Of a DNA stretch of 33,883 nt, positions 14,901 to 23,305 are shown piece by piece. The position numbers and the translations under genes were made by a program. The DNA is from Spirochaetales bacterium (lineage in GTDB: Bacteria; Spirochaetota; Spirochaetia; DSM-2461). How positions within the stretch are numbered: position 1 is the stretch's first letter; the number at the start of each line of letters is the position of its first letter. The notes under the pieces were generated by a model that did not search any database, had not been told where the DNA came from, and worked only from the letters and a program-made list of their open reading frames with translations. The stretch covers positions 1 to 33,883 of the forward strand of contig JAKSCK010000112.1 of NCBI GenBank assembly GCA_022360655.1, given 5' to 3'.

Positions 14901-15780
14901 ATTTTCATCGGAACTGAGCCCACCCCGCGAGTCAAAATAAAAGATTTCACGTTGCAAAATTCTCTGTCCATACAAGCGTCAATTTGCATGACTGAATGAG
15001 TGAGTATGAATACCTCGTTCTCTCTTCATTGAAGCCAAAGGACTTTTATTCTACTGACTGACCTTGCCACTATTCCCCTTCTACTTCTATAAAAATCCAA
15101 CCATTGATGCCGCCACTAGAGCACTTCTTACCAATGAGACCATCTCCATACAATGAGACTATTCTGTTTGACAGCTACTCTAAATCATGGTCAATTCACA
15201 CTGGCTGTTCCCGCAAGAAACACCAGTCTTCAAGCAGGCAAAGTAAAATATGGCAGCATTTCATTGGAGGCATACAGCCAAATTTTGAACATCAAATAAA
15301 GCTTTCACCTGTACTGACACAAAGACTTCTTCGCTGTGCTTGCACATAGGCACAGCACCCAGATGACTGCGACACCCACTCATTCAATGGTAGCTTTTAA
15401 ACAATCTTTGATGATGGAGCCATCCACAAAGGTGAAGTCTCTGATTCCTTTGGGCCAGAGACAACAACCATAAACACCTTAGTGCAGGTCAATCTTTCTG
15501 TTTTGTAGGGCAAATTTCATCCTCTGCTACGCTTGGGGATTCCCAAGGAAAGATTTGTATTGATGATGCAGATCGTTTGGTCCGAATTCAAAGAGTAGCA
15601 ATGACAAGAATGACGGTATGTAGCCAATATTCGGGTGGATTCCTGTCAAATAGGACTCACGCTCATCCTAATCACCTGCAGGTGAACAATGAACAGTCAG
15701 GATCCTCATTCTGTCACGAAGATGGAGTGATCTATTGACTGGGAACACACAGAGTCATCACAGGACAACCACTAAGTTTG
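14901..15780. other. Stretch of about 880 bp with no convincing gene
   Basis: No frame of credible length and composition is seen on either strand. The longest plus frame (15104-15349, 81 codons, MMPPLEHFLPMRPSPYNETI...) has neither a ribosome binding site nor protein-like composition. On the minus strand, 15389-15462 reads PKGIRDFTFVDGSIIKDCLK, which could be a scrap of an old gene, but stops surround it. A perfect 12-nt palindrome CACCTGCAGGTG lies at 15673-15684 and a 7-bp hairpin (GCTGTGC/GCACAGC) at 15333-15356. It may be an eroded gene or mobile element. Confidence 0.5.
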
Positions 15781-15820
15781 AGTTAAGTTTAATAGCAAGA
15801 CTTAAACGGAGTGAGTGACT

Positions 15821-16927
15821 ATGTTGAAAGTGCTAAAGACATTTTTCCCTGTGACAATAATCGTTTTTCTTGTTCTTGTAGCATGCGAAAATCCCTCCAG
15901 TCCATCATCCTCAGCCCCTCCTTTTGATGATAGTGCGAGCTTAGGGGTTCTGACCGTGAATGCTGGTGGAGAGAGTCGTCCCATCATACCTGAGTTAAAT
16001 CCACGAGTTTCGGAATACAGGACTTGGGTGGCAAATGGAACCACTTCCGCAACCTTTGCCGCTGCAACAATCCAACCCGATGCAACACTTCCCTTTACAG
16101 GCATAACTGGTACTGCTGCCGATGGTACAACATCTCTATCCATCACAGCCGTTCAAACAGGCATCAACGTCTCTGGCCTGACAACCGGTGAGAATGTGAT
16201 CACAGCCACCGTCACGTCTCCAGATGGAAGTCTCACCACAACCTATACGCTCACAATCGATGTTTTGAGAATCATCACTGGAACAGCCTATGATTCTGTG
16301 ACTCGGAGCCGTCTAAGCGGTGCAACGGTCACTGTTGCTGGTGATATAACTTATCCCACCGCAACAACCGCCCAGAGCACTGGTTCATACTCCATCCAAG
16401 TTCCCAGCGGTGAACAAACTCTACGCTTCACAAACACTGGTTACTTCCCCTTTGATTTACCTGTAGATGCTTCAACATCAACAGCCAATCGTGCTGTGAT
16501 GTCCACAACCATCAGTGCGGGACTCCGAATTGTGCTGTCTTGGGCCCGCACTCCGCGCGATTTGGATTCCAATCTCCTCCAGCCCGATCGTACTCGAGTC
16601 TATTACGGTGTCAGAGATGTTGGTGGAGCCGTTCACAATGGGGATCGAACTCAAGGTCATGGTCCCGAGACCACCACCATCAACACACCTCAAACCGGAG
16701 AGTACATTTTTTATGTGTGGCGGCATTCCACAGATGCTCAAACCATACAGTCACAAGCTCGTGTGGATTTCTATGACAGCAATGGTCATGTGAGTACTCG
16801 AATGGTTCCGACAACTCACACAGAGAATCATAGGGCTTGGCGTGTGGCCACCATCACCTCGGATGGTTCTGGTGGATTCTCGTTCAACTATGATGATACC
16901 TTCTCATCATCAAGACCATCAAACTAA
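15821..16927 (+). CDS. Multidomain surface lipoprotein (cadherin-like, carboxypeptidase-regulatory-like, YfaP-like)
   Basis: A 368-residue lipoprotein with signal MLKVLKTFFPVTIIVFLVLV and Cys22 (LVLVAC). A Ser/Pro linker leads to a cadherin-like beta sandwich of the PF12733 type (about 38-148, LGVLTVNAGG ... VSEYRTWV ... TYTLTIDV). Next is a carboxypeptidase-regulatory-like domain (about 150-215, ITGTAYDSVTRSRLSGATVTV). The last part (about 233-365) has LRIVLSWARTPRDLDSNLL, the signature of YfaP/DUF2135-like domains. Such proteins are cell-surface or periplasmic; the role is unknown. The ATG at 15821 has GGAG 9 nt upstream; a GTG at 15815 is too close to that site. A hairpin terminator follows the stop. 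The order of domains suggests binding rather than catalysis. Confidence 0.82.
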   Translation: MLKVLKTFFPVTIIVFLVLVACENPSSPSSSAPPFDDSASLGVLTVNAGGESRPIIPELNPRVSEYRTWVANGTTSATFAAATIQPDATLPFTGITGTAADGTTSLSITAVQTGINVSGLTTGENVITATVTSPDGSLTTTYTLTIDVLRIITGTAYDSVTRSRLSGATVTVAGDITYPTATTAQSTGSYSIQVPSGEQTLRFTNTGYFPFDLPVDASTSTANRAVMSTTISAGLRIVLSWARTPRDLDSNLLQPDRTRVYYGVRDVGGAVHNGDRTQGHGPETTTINTPQTGEYIFYVWRHSTDAQTIQSQARVDFYDSNGHVSTRMVPTTHTENHRAWRVATITSDGSGGFSFNYDDTFSSSRPSN

Positions 16928-16935
16928 TGCATCAT

Positions 16936-16959
16936 GACCCGAACCTGCTGGTTCGGGTC
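16936..16959 (+). terminator. Hairpin terminator after the multidomain lipoprotein
   Basis: GACCCGAACC (16936-16945) pairs with GGTTCGGGTC (16950-16959) over a TGCT loop, 10 bp perfect, 8 nt after the stop. The following CGTCCTC is poor in T, so termination may be incomplete. Confidence 0.7.
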
Positions 16960-17068
16960 GTCCTCATCAATAACGATTTCCATCTATTCAAGAAGCCCTC
17001 TATTCCATCAAAATAGTCGAGAAATCAAGTATGAAAATCTCCTACTCTCCCAAAGTTGAGGAGACATT

Positions 17069-18571
17069 ATGAAAGAACGTGTTGACCGATTCCAAACCAT
17101 TCAAGCCGTCGTTGTATACATTGAAAATCGTTTAAACCAAGACATTTGTTATGAAGACCTCGCTCAAGCAACCGGATTTTCTCTTCCCCGACTTCGAGAA
17201 ATTTTTAAGGCTCATACAGGACTTTCCCTTGGGCGATACATCAAAGAACGACGGCTCTCCCATGGAGCTTTTTTCCTTGTCTCCACTCAAGAAACCATTC
17301 TGGATATCAGTCTGAATCTTGGCTATTCCAGCCCAGATTCCTTTACACGAGCTTTTCGGCAGCACACGGGTTTGAATCCAATGGAATTTCGGAATCAAAA
17401 AAGAACCGTAGGACGTCGAAAACTTGCAACAGGAGTGCACGGCCCCTTTGTTCAAAACCAGCAAAAAGTTCTTGCCTCGTTGGAAGAGACAAAAACCAAT
17501 TCTTCTTCGCAAAATTCCGCCTACATTTTTGGCGTACCTCGCGTGGGTTTTGCATGGAATGAAATCACCCCATTCCCTGCATGCTTACGATCTGTCTTGC
17601 ATGTTCATGGTTACCAAAAACAGTATGGACACATCATGGTAAGCACAGGAGCCGCATTCCGACTTCGATGGAATCCCGGAAAATGGGATGGAGGGAATGT
17701 TGATATCACACGAACTTATGACAATCCTTTAAAGGTCTTTGAACGCGGTTTTCAGGCCTGTGGATGTTCCTACAAAATTCACCAAAGAACCCTTCAAACA
17801 CAGAAAGAAGAGTTTCAAACCATCATCAAAAAGGAAATTGATGCCGGCCGCCCCCTCTTAGCCATGGGAATCATTGGCCCCCCTGAAGTTTGCATCATTG
17901 CCGGATACCGTCAAAACGGTGAGGTTCTTTTAGGGTGGAACTACTTTCAAGATGAACCCACATTTTCTGAGAACGCATCCAGAGACGCATCGGGATACTT
18001 TATTTCTGAAAAGTGGTGGGATAATCCCTGTACTTTGGCCATCATGACCATTGATGAAAAGCTGCGAGCCTCAAAGATTAATGAGGCAGAAATGCTTTCT
18101 AACGCTTATTCTGTCCTGACACAAGAAAAGTTTCAGTCAAAAAATCTTCAACCAATCTGTGGTGGACAAGCAGCATTTGAGGCTTGGGCAAGAGATTTAT
18201 CCCACCCCCATTTCCCACCTCAACTTCCCCTGCCCGAATTGATGGGACGACTGATGTGTCATAACGATGCCATGGCCATGGTGGGGGAAGGGCGCGCTTA
18301 TGCAGCCCTATTCTTTGAAAACTATGCCCATACCCACACCAAGGTCTCCTCTCTTGCACAAAAGATTGCACAACTTTTTCATGAAGAGCAAAATCTTATT
18401 CAAACCATGGCTGAATTCCTTGGTGGTTTTGGGGGTGGCGAGCTTCAAGCGCAATCACTCCAAAAATCATCCACACGAAACGCGATTATTGAATGCATCC
18501 AAGAAGCACAAGAAAAAGAGAAACTCGCTTCCCAATTTTTGCTCCAACTCATTGAGGTCATCTCTGAATAG
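17069..18571 (+). CDS. AraC-type regulator fused to a BtrH/C39-like domain
   Basis: A 500-residue protein. Residues about 10-110 are an AraC DNA-binding domain with both helix-turn-helix units (YEDLAQATGFSLPRLREIF and ILDISLNLGYSSPDSFTRAFRQHTGLNP). Residues about 150-330 resemble the papain-like fold of BtrH-N and C39 domains: FPACLRSVLHVHGYQKQYGH with Cys172 at the usual nucleophile position, STGAAFRLRW, and GRPLLAMGIIGPPEVCIIAGY followed by GEVLLGWNYF. The His expected before the IIAGY strand is replaced by a Pro-Glu-Val sequence, so peptidase activity is doubtful and a ligand-sensing role is more likely. The C-terminal third is helical and unassigned. GAGGAG precedes the ATG at good spacing. 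The gene is alone and converges on rlmG; its targets are unknown. Confidence 0.75.
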   Translation: MKERVDRFQTIQAVVVYIENRLNQDICYEDLAQATGFSLPRLREIFKAHTGLSLGRYIKERRLSHGAFFLVSTQETILDISLNLGYSSPDSFTRAFRQHTGLNPMEFRNQKRTVGRRKLATGVHGPFVQNQQKVLASLEETKTNSSSQNSAYIFGVPRVGFAWNEITPFPACLRSVLHVHGYQKQYGHIMVSTGAAFRLRWNPGKWDGGNVDITRTYDNPLKVFERGFQACGCSYKIHQRTLQTQKEEFQTIIKKEIDAGRPLLAMGIIGPPEVCIIAGYRQNGEVLLGWNYFQDEPTFSENASRDASGYFISEKWWDNPCTLAIMTIDEKLRASKINEAEMLSNAYSVLTQEKFQSKNLQPICGGQAAFEAWARDLSHPHFPPQLPLPELMGRLMCHNDAMAMVGEGRAYAALFFENYAHTHTKVSSLAQKIAQLFHEEQNLIQTMAEFLGGFGGGELQAQSLQKSSTRNAIIECIQEAQEKEKLASQFLLQLIEVISE

Positions 18572-18600
18572 GACCATGGGGACAATCCATTATTGAACGA

Positions 18601-18617
18601 ATGCAGAGGAGCTGCAT
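18601..18617. terminator. Small hairpin between convergent genes
   Basis: ATGCAG (18601-18606) pairs with CTGCAT (18612-18617) over a 5-nt loop, in the 77-bp gap between two convergent stops. It is short and lacks a T-tract on either strand, so it is a weak candidate. Confidence 0.25.
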
Positions 18618-18648
18618 ACAGTCAGAAAATTCCCTATGAAAGACGCAT

Positions 18649-19920
18649 TTATACACGCGCCTGAAGAATCTCGAATTTCTTGTTTTGCCGAAGCACACGA
18701 CATGATGCAAAGGCCTTCTGAAGATGTGTGGAATAATTGAGATGGCGATTTCCTACAACAATGAGGCTTCCACCAGGTTCTAAGATTCGACGGGATTCAA
18801 AGAACAGCCGGAGCGGAAGGGAGAGATCAATTTCATGTTCAAGATGAAAGGGAGGGTTGGTCACAATCATTTGAAAGGGAGGGCTCCAAGGAACACCGCT
18901 CTGCGGCTCCCCTGCCAATGAGCACCCCAATGCAAAGGGAGAGTGTTCCCAATGAAGCTGAATGGAATCTGAACAATTGAATTGCGCCGAAAGAACGGCA
19001 AGCCATTGATCATCCATACCATGGATTTCTGCATTTGGAGCCAATTTGCTCAACTCCTGGGCAATCACTCCATTACCGCATCCCAAATCAAGAATTCGTC
19101 CATGCTTGGGGCAAAGATTCTCGTATTTATGAAATGTCTCAAGAAGAAAGGTTGTTGCATCATCCACCTTCTGAGAGGAAAACACTCCAGGAAGTTGTTG
19201 AAGACAAGATGTTCCCTTGCGTTCAATTGTAATGAGAGATTGTTCTTCTCGAATCTCCTTGGGATGTGAAAGAAACAAAATTCTGGATTTTTTCCATGCT
19301 TGACCTTGATGAACATGGTGAAAGTACTTTTGGGCAATCTTGAGTAACTTGGGGGTAAAGTATTTAGTCATAAATCCTGCCCCAACAAGGCCTTCTGGAT
19401 GAAGATTCTTCACCAAGTACTCTAAATAGAATTCCCAAAGCTCAAGAGATTTTGGGATTCGGATCATGGCCCATGGTGCCAACATTGATGGCAAAGATGG
19501 TGGATGGATTTCCCGCTCAAAAGGAATTGAGTTATTGGAAAAAGGCCGTTCAAATTGGCAGTGATTCTCCGCAATATGATTCTCTTCAAGGTTGGCTTTT
19601 ATTGAGTGTTCTTGACTTTGGGAAAGAATCAAAGTCCGCAAAACTTTCCTCCCCCCTGCCAAGGGTATGGAAAGGGCACCAAACCGGTCGTGGAGTACCA
19701 GGGGAACACCGTGGAGATGAGGAATCTGGGGATGATCCTTCAATTCTCCTGCACACCAATTCAAAAGATGCTGATCCGCCGCAGAAACCGCTTTTAGTGA
19801 ATGATTATCAGTAGGAGGGAAACGTTGGAGAATGTAAGAGGAACCGGAAAACAATACCATGGCATCATGGTACACATCCACGTCAAAAGAATCTTCCCCC
19901 TCGAACAAGAACCATGACAT
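18649..19920 (-). CDS. RlmG/RsmC-type rRNA (guanine-N2-) methyltransferase
   Basis: A 423-residue SAM-dependent methyltransferase. The C-terminal catalytic half has motif I ILDLGCGNGVIAQEL, motif II GMDDQWLAVLSAQFN, and the N2-guanine methyltransferase motif IV VTNPPFH. The N-terminal half (about 1-230) is the degenerate methyltransferase-like domain typical of the RlmG/RsmC family, with LVGAGFMTKYFTPKLL and, just before the catalytic half, LPGVFSSQKVDDATTFLLE. Length and the two-domain plan fit RlmG (23S rRNA G1835 in Escherichia coli) better than RsmC, but the exact base cannot be fixed from sequence. The start at 19920 has a poor ribosome site; a later Met (19860) is possible. It is a lone gene with housekeeping character. 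Confidence 0.82.
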   Translation of the reverse strand: MSWFLFEGEDSFDVDVYHDAMVLFSGSSYILQRFPPTDNHSLKAVSAADQHLLNWCAGELKDHPQIPHLHGVPLVLHDRFGALSIPLAGGRKVLRTLILSQSQEHSIKANLEENHIAENHCQFERPFSNNSIPFEREIHPPSLPSMLAPWAMIRIPKSLELWEFYLEYLVKNLHPEGLVGAGFMTKYFTPKLLKIAQKYFHHVHQGQAWKKSRILFLSHPKEIREEQSLITIERKGTSCLQQLPGVFSSQKVDDATTFLLETFHKYENLCPKHGRILDLGCGNGVIAQELSKLAPNAEIHGMDDQWLAVLSAQFNCSDSIQLHWEHSPFALGCSLAGEPQSGVPWSPPFQMIVTNPPFHLEHEIDLSLPLRLFFESRRILEPGGSLIVVGNRHLNYSTHLQKAFASCRVLRQNKKFEILQARV

Positions 19921-19983
19921 GCCCTGCTTCTATAAAAAAAATCATGCAGAATTGCGCCATTTGTGGTTATGATGCTGTCGATC

Positions 19984-20679
19984 ATGAGTAAATCCGTTAG
20001 AAATAAAACCACTTTCATCCTTCTCCTATTTGTTTTAATTTCTTGTCAAATCGTGATGGGAGCGTCTTTTACAGAGCAATTTTTTCTGGGTTTGGAAAGT
20101 GAAATGGGGTCAACCTGGCTCAGGGGGGATTCTTGGACCCAAGTTCAAGATCAGTATGGAATGGATGGACAATTCTCATTCAGCGGAAATGTTCAACTTT
20201 TTGTAAATTGGGAGATTCACCAGTATCTGTATCTTGAAACAAGCCTAGGTTTAGGCGGAAGTTCTGTCCAATTTTCCAATCCTCGAATCCATTTCGAACA
20301 GTCCGTATCTCAACCTGAATGGTCTTTCAAAGTTCTTGGGGGAGGACAGATTTCCTTGGGACCGATTGGGCTATGGATGACGGCCGGACCAACTCTCACC
20401 ATTCTCTCTGGCAACGTGAATAATCAACAATCAGGTCAATCAACATCCATACCCGCATCGAAGTTTTATGACCAAACCATGTTATGGGGTTTGTTGGCCA
20501 AAGCTGGTTTTCGCTTTCCCATGACCGGAGGTGAATGGATTTTAGGGGCAAGCATTTCAACGCATCTAAACCGTTATTTTTCCTCTTCTGATCTGTATAT
20601 GTCCAATTTTTCTGTTTTGATTGGCTATCGCTATAACCTCAATTCTCTTGTCCAGGAGTTCAAGAAAATCACTCTATGA
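19984..20679 (+). CDS. Predicted outer-membrane beta-barrel protein
   Basis: A 231-residue exported protein from the ATG at 19984. The N-terminus MSKSVRNKTTFILLLFVLIS has a basic start and a hydrophobic core; LISC could be a lipobox, though a type I cut after VMGA (before SFTEQFF) is equally possible. The rest alternates short amphipathic beta strands with Gly-rich turns (YLYLETSLGLGGSSVQF, GLWMTAGPTLTILSG, WILGASISTHLNRYF, NFSVLIGYRYNL), as in small porin-like barrels. In-frame ATGs at 19969 and 19972 and a GTG at 19963 would lengthen the signal; none has a clear ribosome site. The stop overlaps the next start by 4 nt, so the two products are probably made and used together at the envelope. 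Confidence 0.7.
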   Translation: MSKSVRNKTTFILLLFVLISCQIVMGASFTEQFFLGLESEMGSTWLRGDSWTQVQDQYGMDGQFSFSGNVQLFVNWEIHQYLYLETSLGLGGSSVQFSNPRIHFEQSVSQPEWSFKVLGGGQISLGPIGLWMTAGPTLTILSGNVNNQQSGQSTSIPASKFYDQTMLWGLLAKAGFRFPMTGGEWILGASISTHLNRYFSSSDLYMSNFSVLIGYRYNLNSLVQEFKKITL

Positions 20680-21935
20680 AACACGTGAAGAGCACCTCAA
20701 ATTGCATACAAGAACAAAAGTTGTCATGGGAATCCCATCTCCAAAAGAGACTCCTAACCATCCTTGGAGGGTTGGGGATTCTCCTCATCATGATATCCTG
20801 CCAAAATCCAACATCTTCATCATTTTACTGGGAAGTACCGCCCTTACCCGCTTCTTATGTTCTTGATGAAGATACGGTTCTTCCAACAAGTGTCTATACA
20901 CAGAATGGTCGGTATTTTTTTGAAATGCAGGTTGCTCCAAATGGAAGAGTCTATGCCCTCAATGAGCAGAGAAATACCCTCTTTTCCTTTCAGTCTGATC
21001 TGAATGAAATGCATACCATTTCATTAGGAAGTTTGGGAGTCAATCAAGATGAAAGTGGCAATCCCATTACTGTCCAAGCTTATAAGGGACTCGTCACTAA
21101 AAATCATATGTATGCTGTGACTGGCCCCATACTAAACCTATATGATTCCATCAGTGAGTTTGACTTATCGACAGAACGCTGTATCAAAACGCGATCTTTT
21201 GCAGAAATGATTGCTGAAACAGAACTTGTGGATGCATCCTACAAATCTGTTTTCCGGCATAATCCGTATTTTAAATACTTTTCTACACGTGATCAGGACA
21301 TCATCTTGATTGATGCGAATGGTCAGGCTTTTGTTACCAACCATGAACTAGAAATCACATCAACCTTTGTAATACCAACGCGATATCCTGGAGTGAGTTT
21401 TTCATCAGTTTACATTACGACTGAAGAGATGGACTTTGAAGGAGATTATCTTTCCGTCCGGATCACCACGGATTTGAAAGTACCAGGACTCACTTCAAAT
21501 CGACTCCTTCAGGATAATTGGGTTTGGCTGTACAAGCGACAGGGGACTGAGTATCAGTGGATTGGTGGGGCCTGTTTTAATCATGTCACAACGGATTATG
21601 ATAAAATCACAAACATTTCTCTTGAGCCTGGTCCAGTCCTGGTGGTGGCCGAGGGGGATAATCGAATATCAGGTTCTACTCTGACTCTGCGCCATAATCG
21701 CATTTCTTTCTTTGATGTAAAAAATTTGAGCATTCAGGATGGGATTTTTTCACCCAACCAACGATCACTTCTGATTGAGCAAGATATTTTTGGGGTTCCT
21801 CAACCTGGGCGCCCATCGACTTTGATTGATAATTTTAAACCCATGGGCATTGCACGATCTCATGACGGGGGGTACTACATAGGGTATACCGGTCGAACAA
21901 AAAGCGGAATGCTCAAAGTTAAAGGTCTCTATTAA
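20676..21935 (+). CDS. Predicted lipoprotein, beta-propeller-like
   Basis: A 419-residue lipoprotein whose acylated residue would be Cys42 (GILLIMISC). The first 25 residues are unusually long and hydrophilic for a lipoprotein signal, so the true start may be internal, for example a TTG near residue 16, but the ATG at 20676 is the one coupled by ATGA to the barrel gene. The mature part shows repeated four-stranded patterns with VAPNGRVYALNEQRNTLFSF, ILIDANGQAFVTNHELEI and the final GIARSHDGGYYIGYTGRT, which recall blades of a six-bladed (NHL-like) propeller; this is inference. I do not recognise a named family. It probably sits in the outer membrane next to the barrel partner. Confidence 0.72.
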   Translation: MKHVKSTSNCIQEQKLSWESHLQKRLLTILGGLGILLIMISCQNPTSSSFYWEVPPLPASYVLDEDTVLPTSVYTQNGRYFFEMQVAPNGRVYALNEQRNTLFSFQSDLNEMHTISLGSLGVNQDESGNPITVQAYKGLVTKNHMYAVTGPILNLYDSISEFDLSTERCIKTRSFAEMIAETELVDASYKSVFRHNPYFKYFSTRDQDIILIDANGQAFVTNHELEITSTFVIPTRYPGVSFSSVYITTEEMDFEGDYLSVRITTDLKVPGLTSNRLLQDNWVWLYKRQGTEYQWIGGACFNHVTTDYDKITNISLEPGPVLVVAEGDNRISGSTLTLRHNRISFFDVKNLSIQDGIFSPNQRSLLIEQDIFGVPQPGRPSTLIDNFKPMGIARSHDGGYYIGYTGRTKSGMLKVKGLY

Positions 21936-21944
21936 GACCCAAAA

Positions 21945-21981
21945 CCATGTTCTGTTTCTCCATGGGAGAGGCAGAACATGG
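21945..21981 (+). terminator. Long hairpin after the envelope gene pair
   Basis: CCATGTTCTG (21945-21954) pairs with CAGAACATGG (21972-21981), a 10-bp perfect stem whose inner part can add further pairs around CTCCATGGGAG. It lies 9 nt after the stop. A run of T is lacking, so it may protect the 3' end as much as terminate. Confidence 0.55.
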
Positions 21982-22033
21982 TCGATATGCATCTTACTCC
22001 CAAAACTCCATTTTCAACTAAGGCAATTCTGCA

Positions 22034-22061
22034 TTGACATCCCAGGGAACTGTGGTAAGCT
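22034..22061 (+). promoter_or_regulatory. Predicted promoter of the ROK-sulfatase operon
   Basis: TTGACA (22034-22039) is a perfect -35. The best -10 at normal spacing is TAAGCT (22056-22061, 16 nt away), with TAATAC overlapping it at 22061. Transcription would begin near 22068-22072, right at the operator. A weak -10 suits a promoter under tight control. Confidence 0.5.
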
Positions 22062-22071
22062 AATACAGCTT

Positions 22072-22090
22072 AACTTAACTTAGTTTAGTT
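22072..22090 (+). promoter_or_regulatory. Palindromic operator, probable ROK repressor site
   Basis: AACTTAACT-T-AGTTTAGTT is an imperfect palindrome matching at 8 of 9 paired positions about a central T. It overlaps the predicted start of transcription and ends 5 nt before the ROK gene. AT-rich palindromes of this length are typical sites of ROK/XylR/NagC-type repressors, so autoregulation is likely. Confidence 0.6.
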
Positions 22091-22095
22091 GCAAT

Positions 22096-23277
22096 ATGGT
22101 GACAGAGATGCCCGTACAAAAGAAAAATGCACAGGAACAACGTCGTGAAAACGCCTATCAAGTCATTGACTTGATTCGACGAGAGAATGAGGGCGTCACT
22201 CGCGGAAGAATCACCGAAGAATTTGGCCTGAGTTTTCCTTCTGCTTCCAAAATTGTGGAGTATCTCAAAGAGTTCAATCTGATACGAGAACAACAGGGTA
22301 CGGGTAACAACAACAAACCAGTTCCAACCTATTTTTTGAATTCCAACGATTTCATTTCCCTTGGGCTCTCCTTAACACGCCATGGACTCCAAGGTGTGGC
22401 ATGCACCCTTTCTGGAACCGTGCTAGAGCATTTTGAACTCAAACAAAACGGTGATGCTCGTCAGATTCTGATGGATGCGGCCCAACGATTATCTGTAATC
22501 CGAAAGAACTACGAAAAAAAAGGAACTCGAGTCTTAGGTCTTGGAGTAGGCATCCCTGGACTCTTGGATACAGAAGAGGGACGAGTTCGCTATGCTGCCG
22601 ATTATCACCAACTGGAAGGCATGGACATCATCACGTTGCTCTCAGAACACGTTGATGTACCTGTTTATGCCGAACAGAACACCAATGTGGCCGCTTTTGC
22701 AGAGAAATCTCTTGGAGCTGCAAGAGGGCTCCGAGAGTTCCTTTACCTCAATTTAGAAACCGGCATTGGTGGAAGTCTCTTCCACGCTGGGCGACTCTAT
22801 CGGGGAGAGAATATTTTCCTGGGAGAGTTAGGGCATGCCTCGGTGAACCCAGAAGGTCCTCTCTGCGACTGTGGGAATCGAGGCTGTCTGGAACTCTATG
22901 CAGGGAAAAATGTTGTGGATTCGAAAATCGCCCAAAATCCTCAAAACCAAGAGGAAATTCTTGCTGCAACCTCTCGTGATGTTGCTCAGGTACTCTCCCC
23001 AGTGGTGTGTTTTCTAGGACTTCAAGACATTGTTCTTCATGGAAGCCTTGTTGACGACTATTCCATCATTGCCAAGCAGATCCGCCAGGAATTACGCAAC
23101 TCAGTGATTCCGGCCCAATCTCCACGCATCAAGATCCATTTATCTCCACTCGGAAGCTCAGCCCCAGCAGTAGGGGCAGCATTATGGCTTGGAGAAATTG
23201 CTTTGTTTAACCTCAAGGGCCCCTTCTTTGGGCTCCATGATCCAAAAATCCCCATCCGAATGGATGGAGTTATATAG
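22096..23277 (+). CDS. ROK-family transcriptional repressor
   Basis: A 393-residue regulator. Residues about 15-75 form a winged helix-turn-helix (RGRITEEFGLSFPSASKIVEYL). The ROK domain follows, with GVGIPGLLDTEEGRV, ETGIGGSLFHAGRLYRGE (221-238), GELGHASV with His247, and an intact zinc site C257-D-C-GNRG-C264. The ATP-binding DxGxT loop is lost, and the catalytic Asp of ROK kinases is Thr in EQNTN (193-197), so it is a repressor that may bind sugar but not phosphorylate it. It lies directly downstream of a palindromic operator and heads an operon with transporter and sulfatase genes, 28 bp before the binding-protein gene. The ATG at 22096 lacks a ribosome site; ATG 22108 is an alternative start. 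Confidence 0.93.
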   Translation: MVTEMPVQKKNAQEQRRENAYQVIDLIRRENEGVTRGRITEEFGLSFPSASKIVEYLKEFNLIREQQGTGNNNKPVPTYFLNSNDFISLGLSLTRHGLQGVACTLSGTVLEHFELKQNGDARQILMDAAQRLSVIRKNYEKKGTRVLGLGVGIPGLLDTEEGRVRYAADYHQLEGMDIITLLSEHVDVPVYAEQNTNVAAFAEKSLGAARGLREFLYLNLETGIGGSLFHAGRLYRGENIFLGELGHASVNPEGPLCDCGNRGCLELYAGKNVVDSKIAQNPQNQEEILAATSRDVAQVLSPVVCFLGLQDIVLHGSLVDDYSIIAKQIRQELRNSVIPAQSPRIKIHLSPLGSSAPAVGAALWLGEIALFNLKGPFFGLHDPKIPIRMDGVI

Positions 23278-23305
23278 CGGAAACGCTGAAACTGAGGAGC
23301 TGAAA

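Noticed and set aside
14980..15060. Short GAATGAGTGAGTATGAAT motif as a possible CRISPR or tandem repeat
   Set aside because: The units are only 4 nt long and do not recur with regular spacers; it is ordinary low-complexity sequence.
15104..15349. 81-codon plus frame in the gene-poor stretch
   Set aside because: There is no ribosome site, an odd Ser/His/Gln-rich composition and no recognisable motif; it is treated as non-coding.
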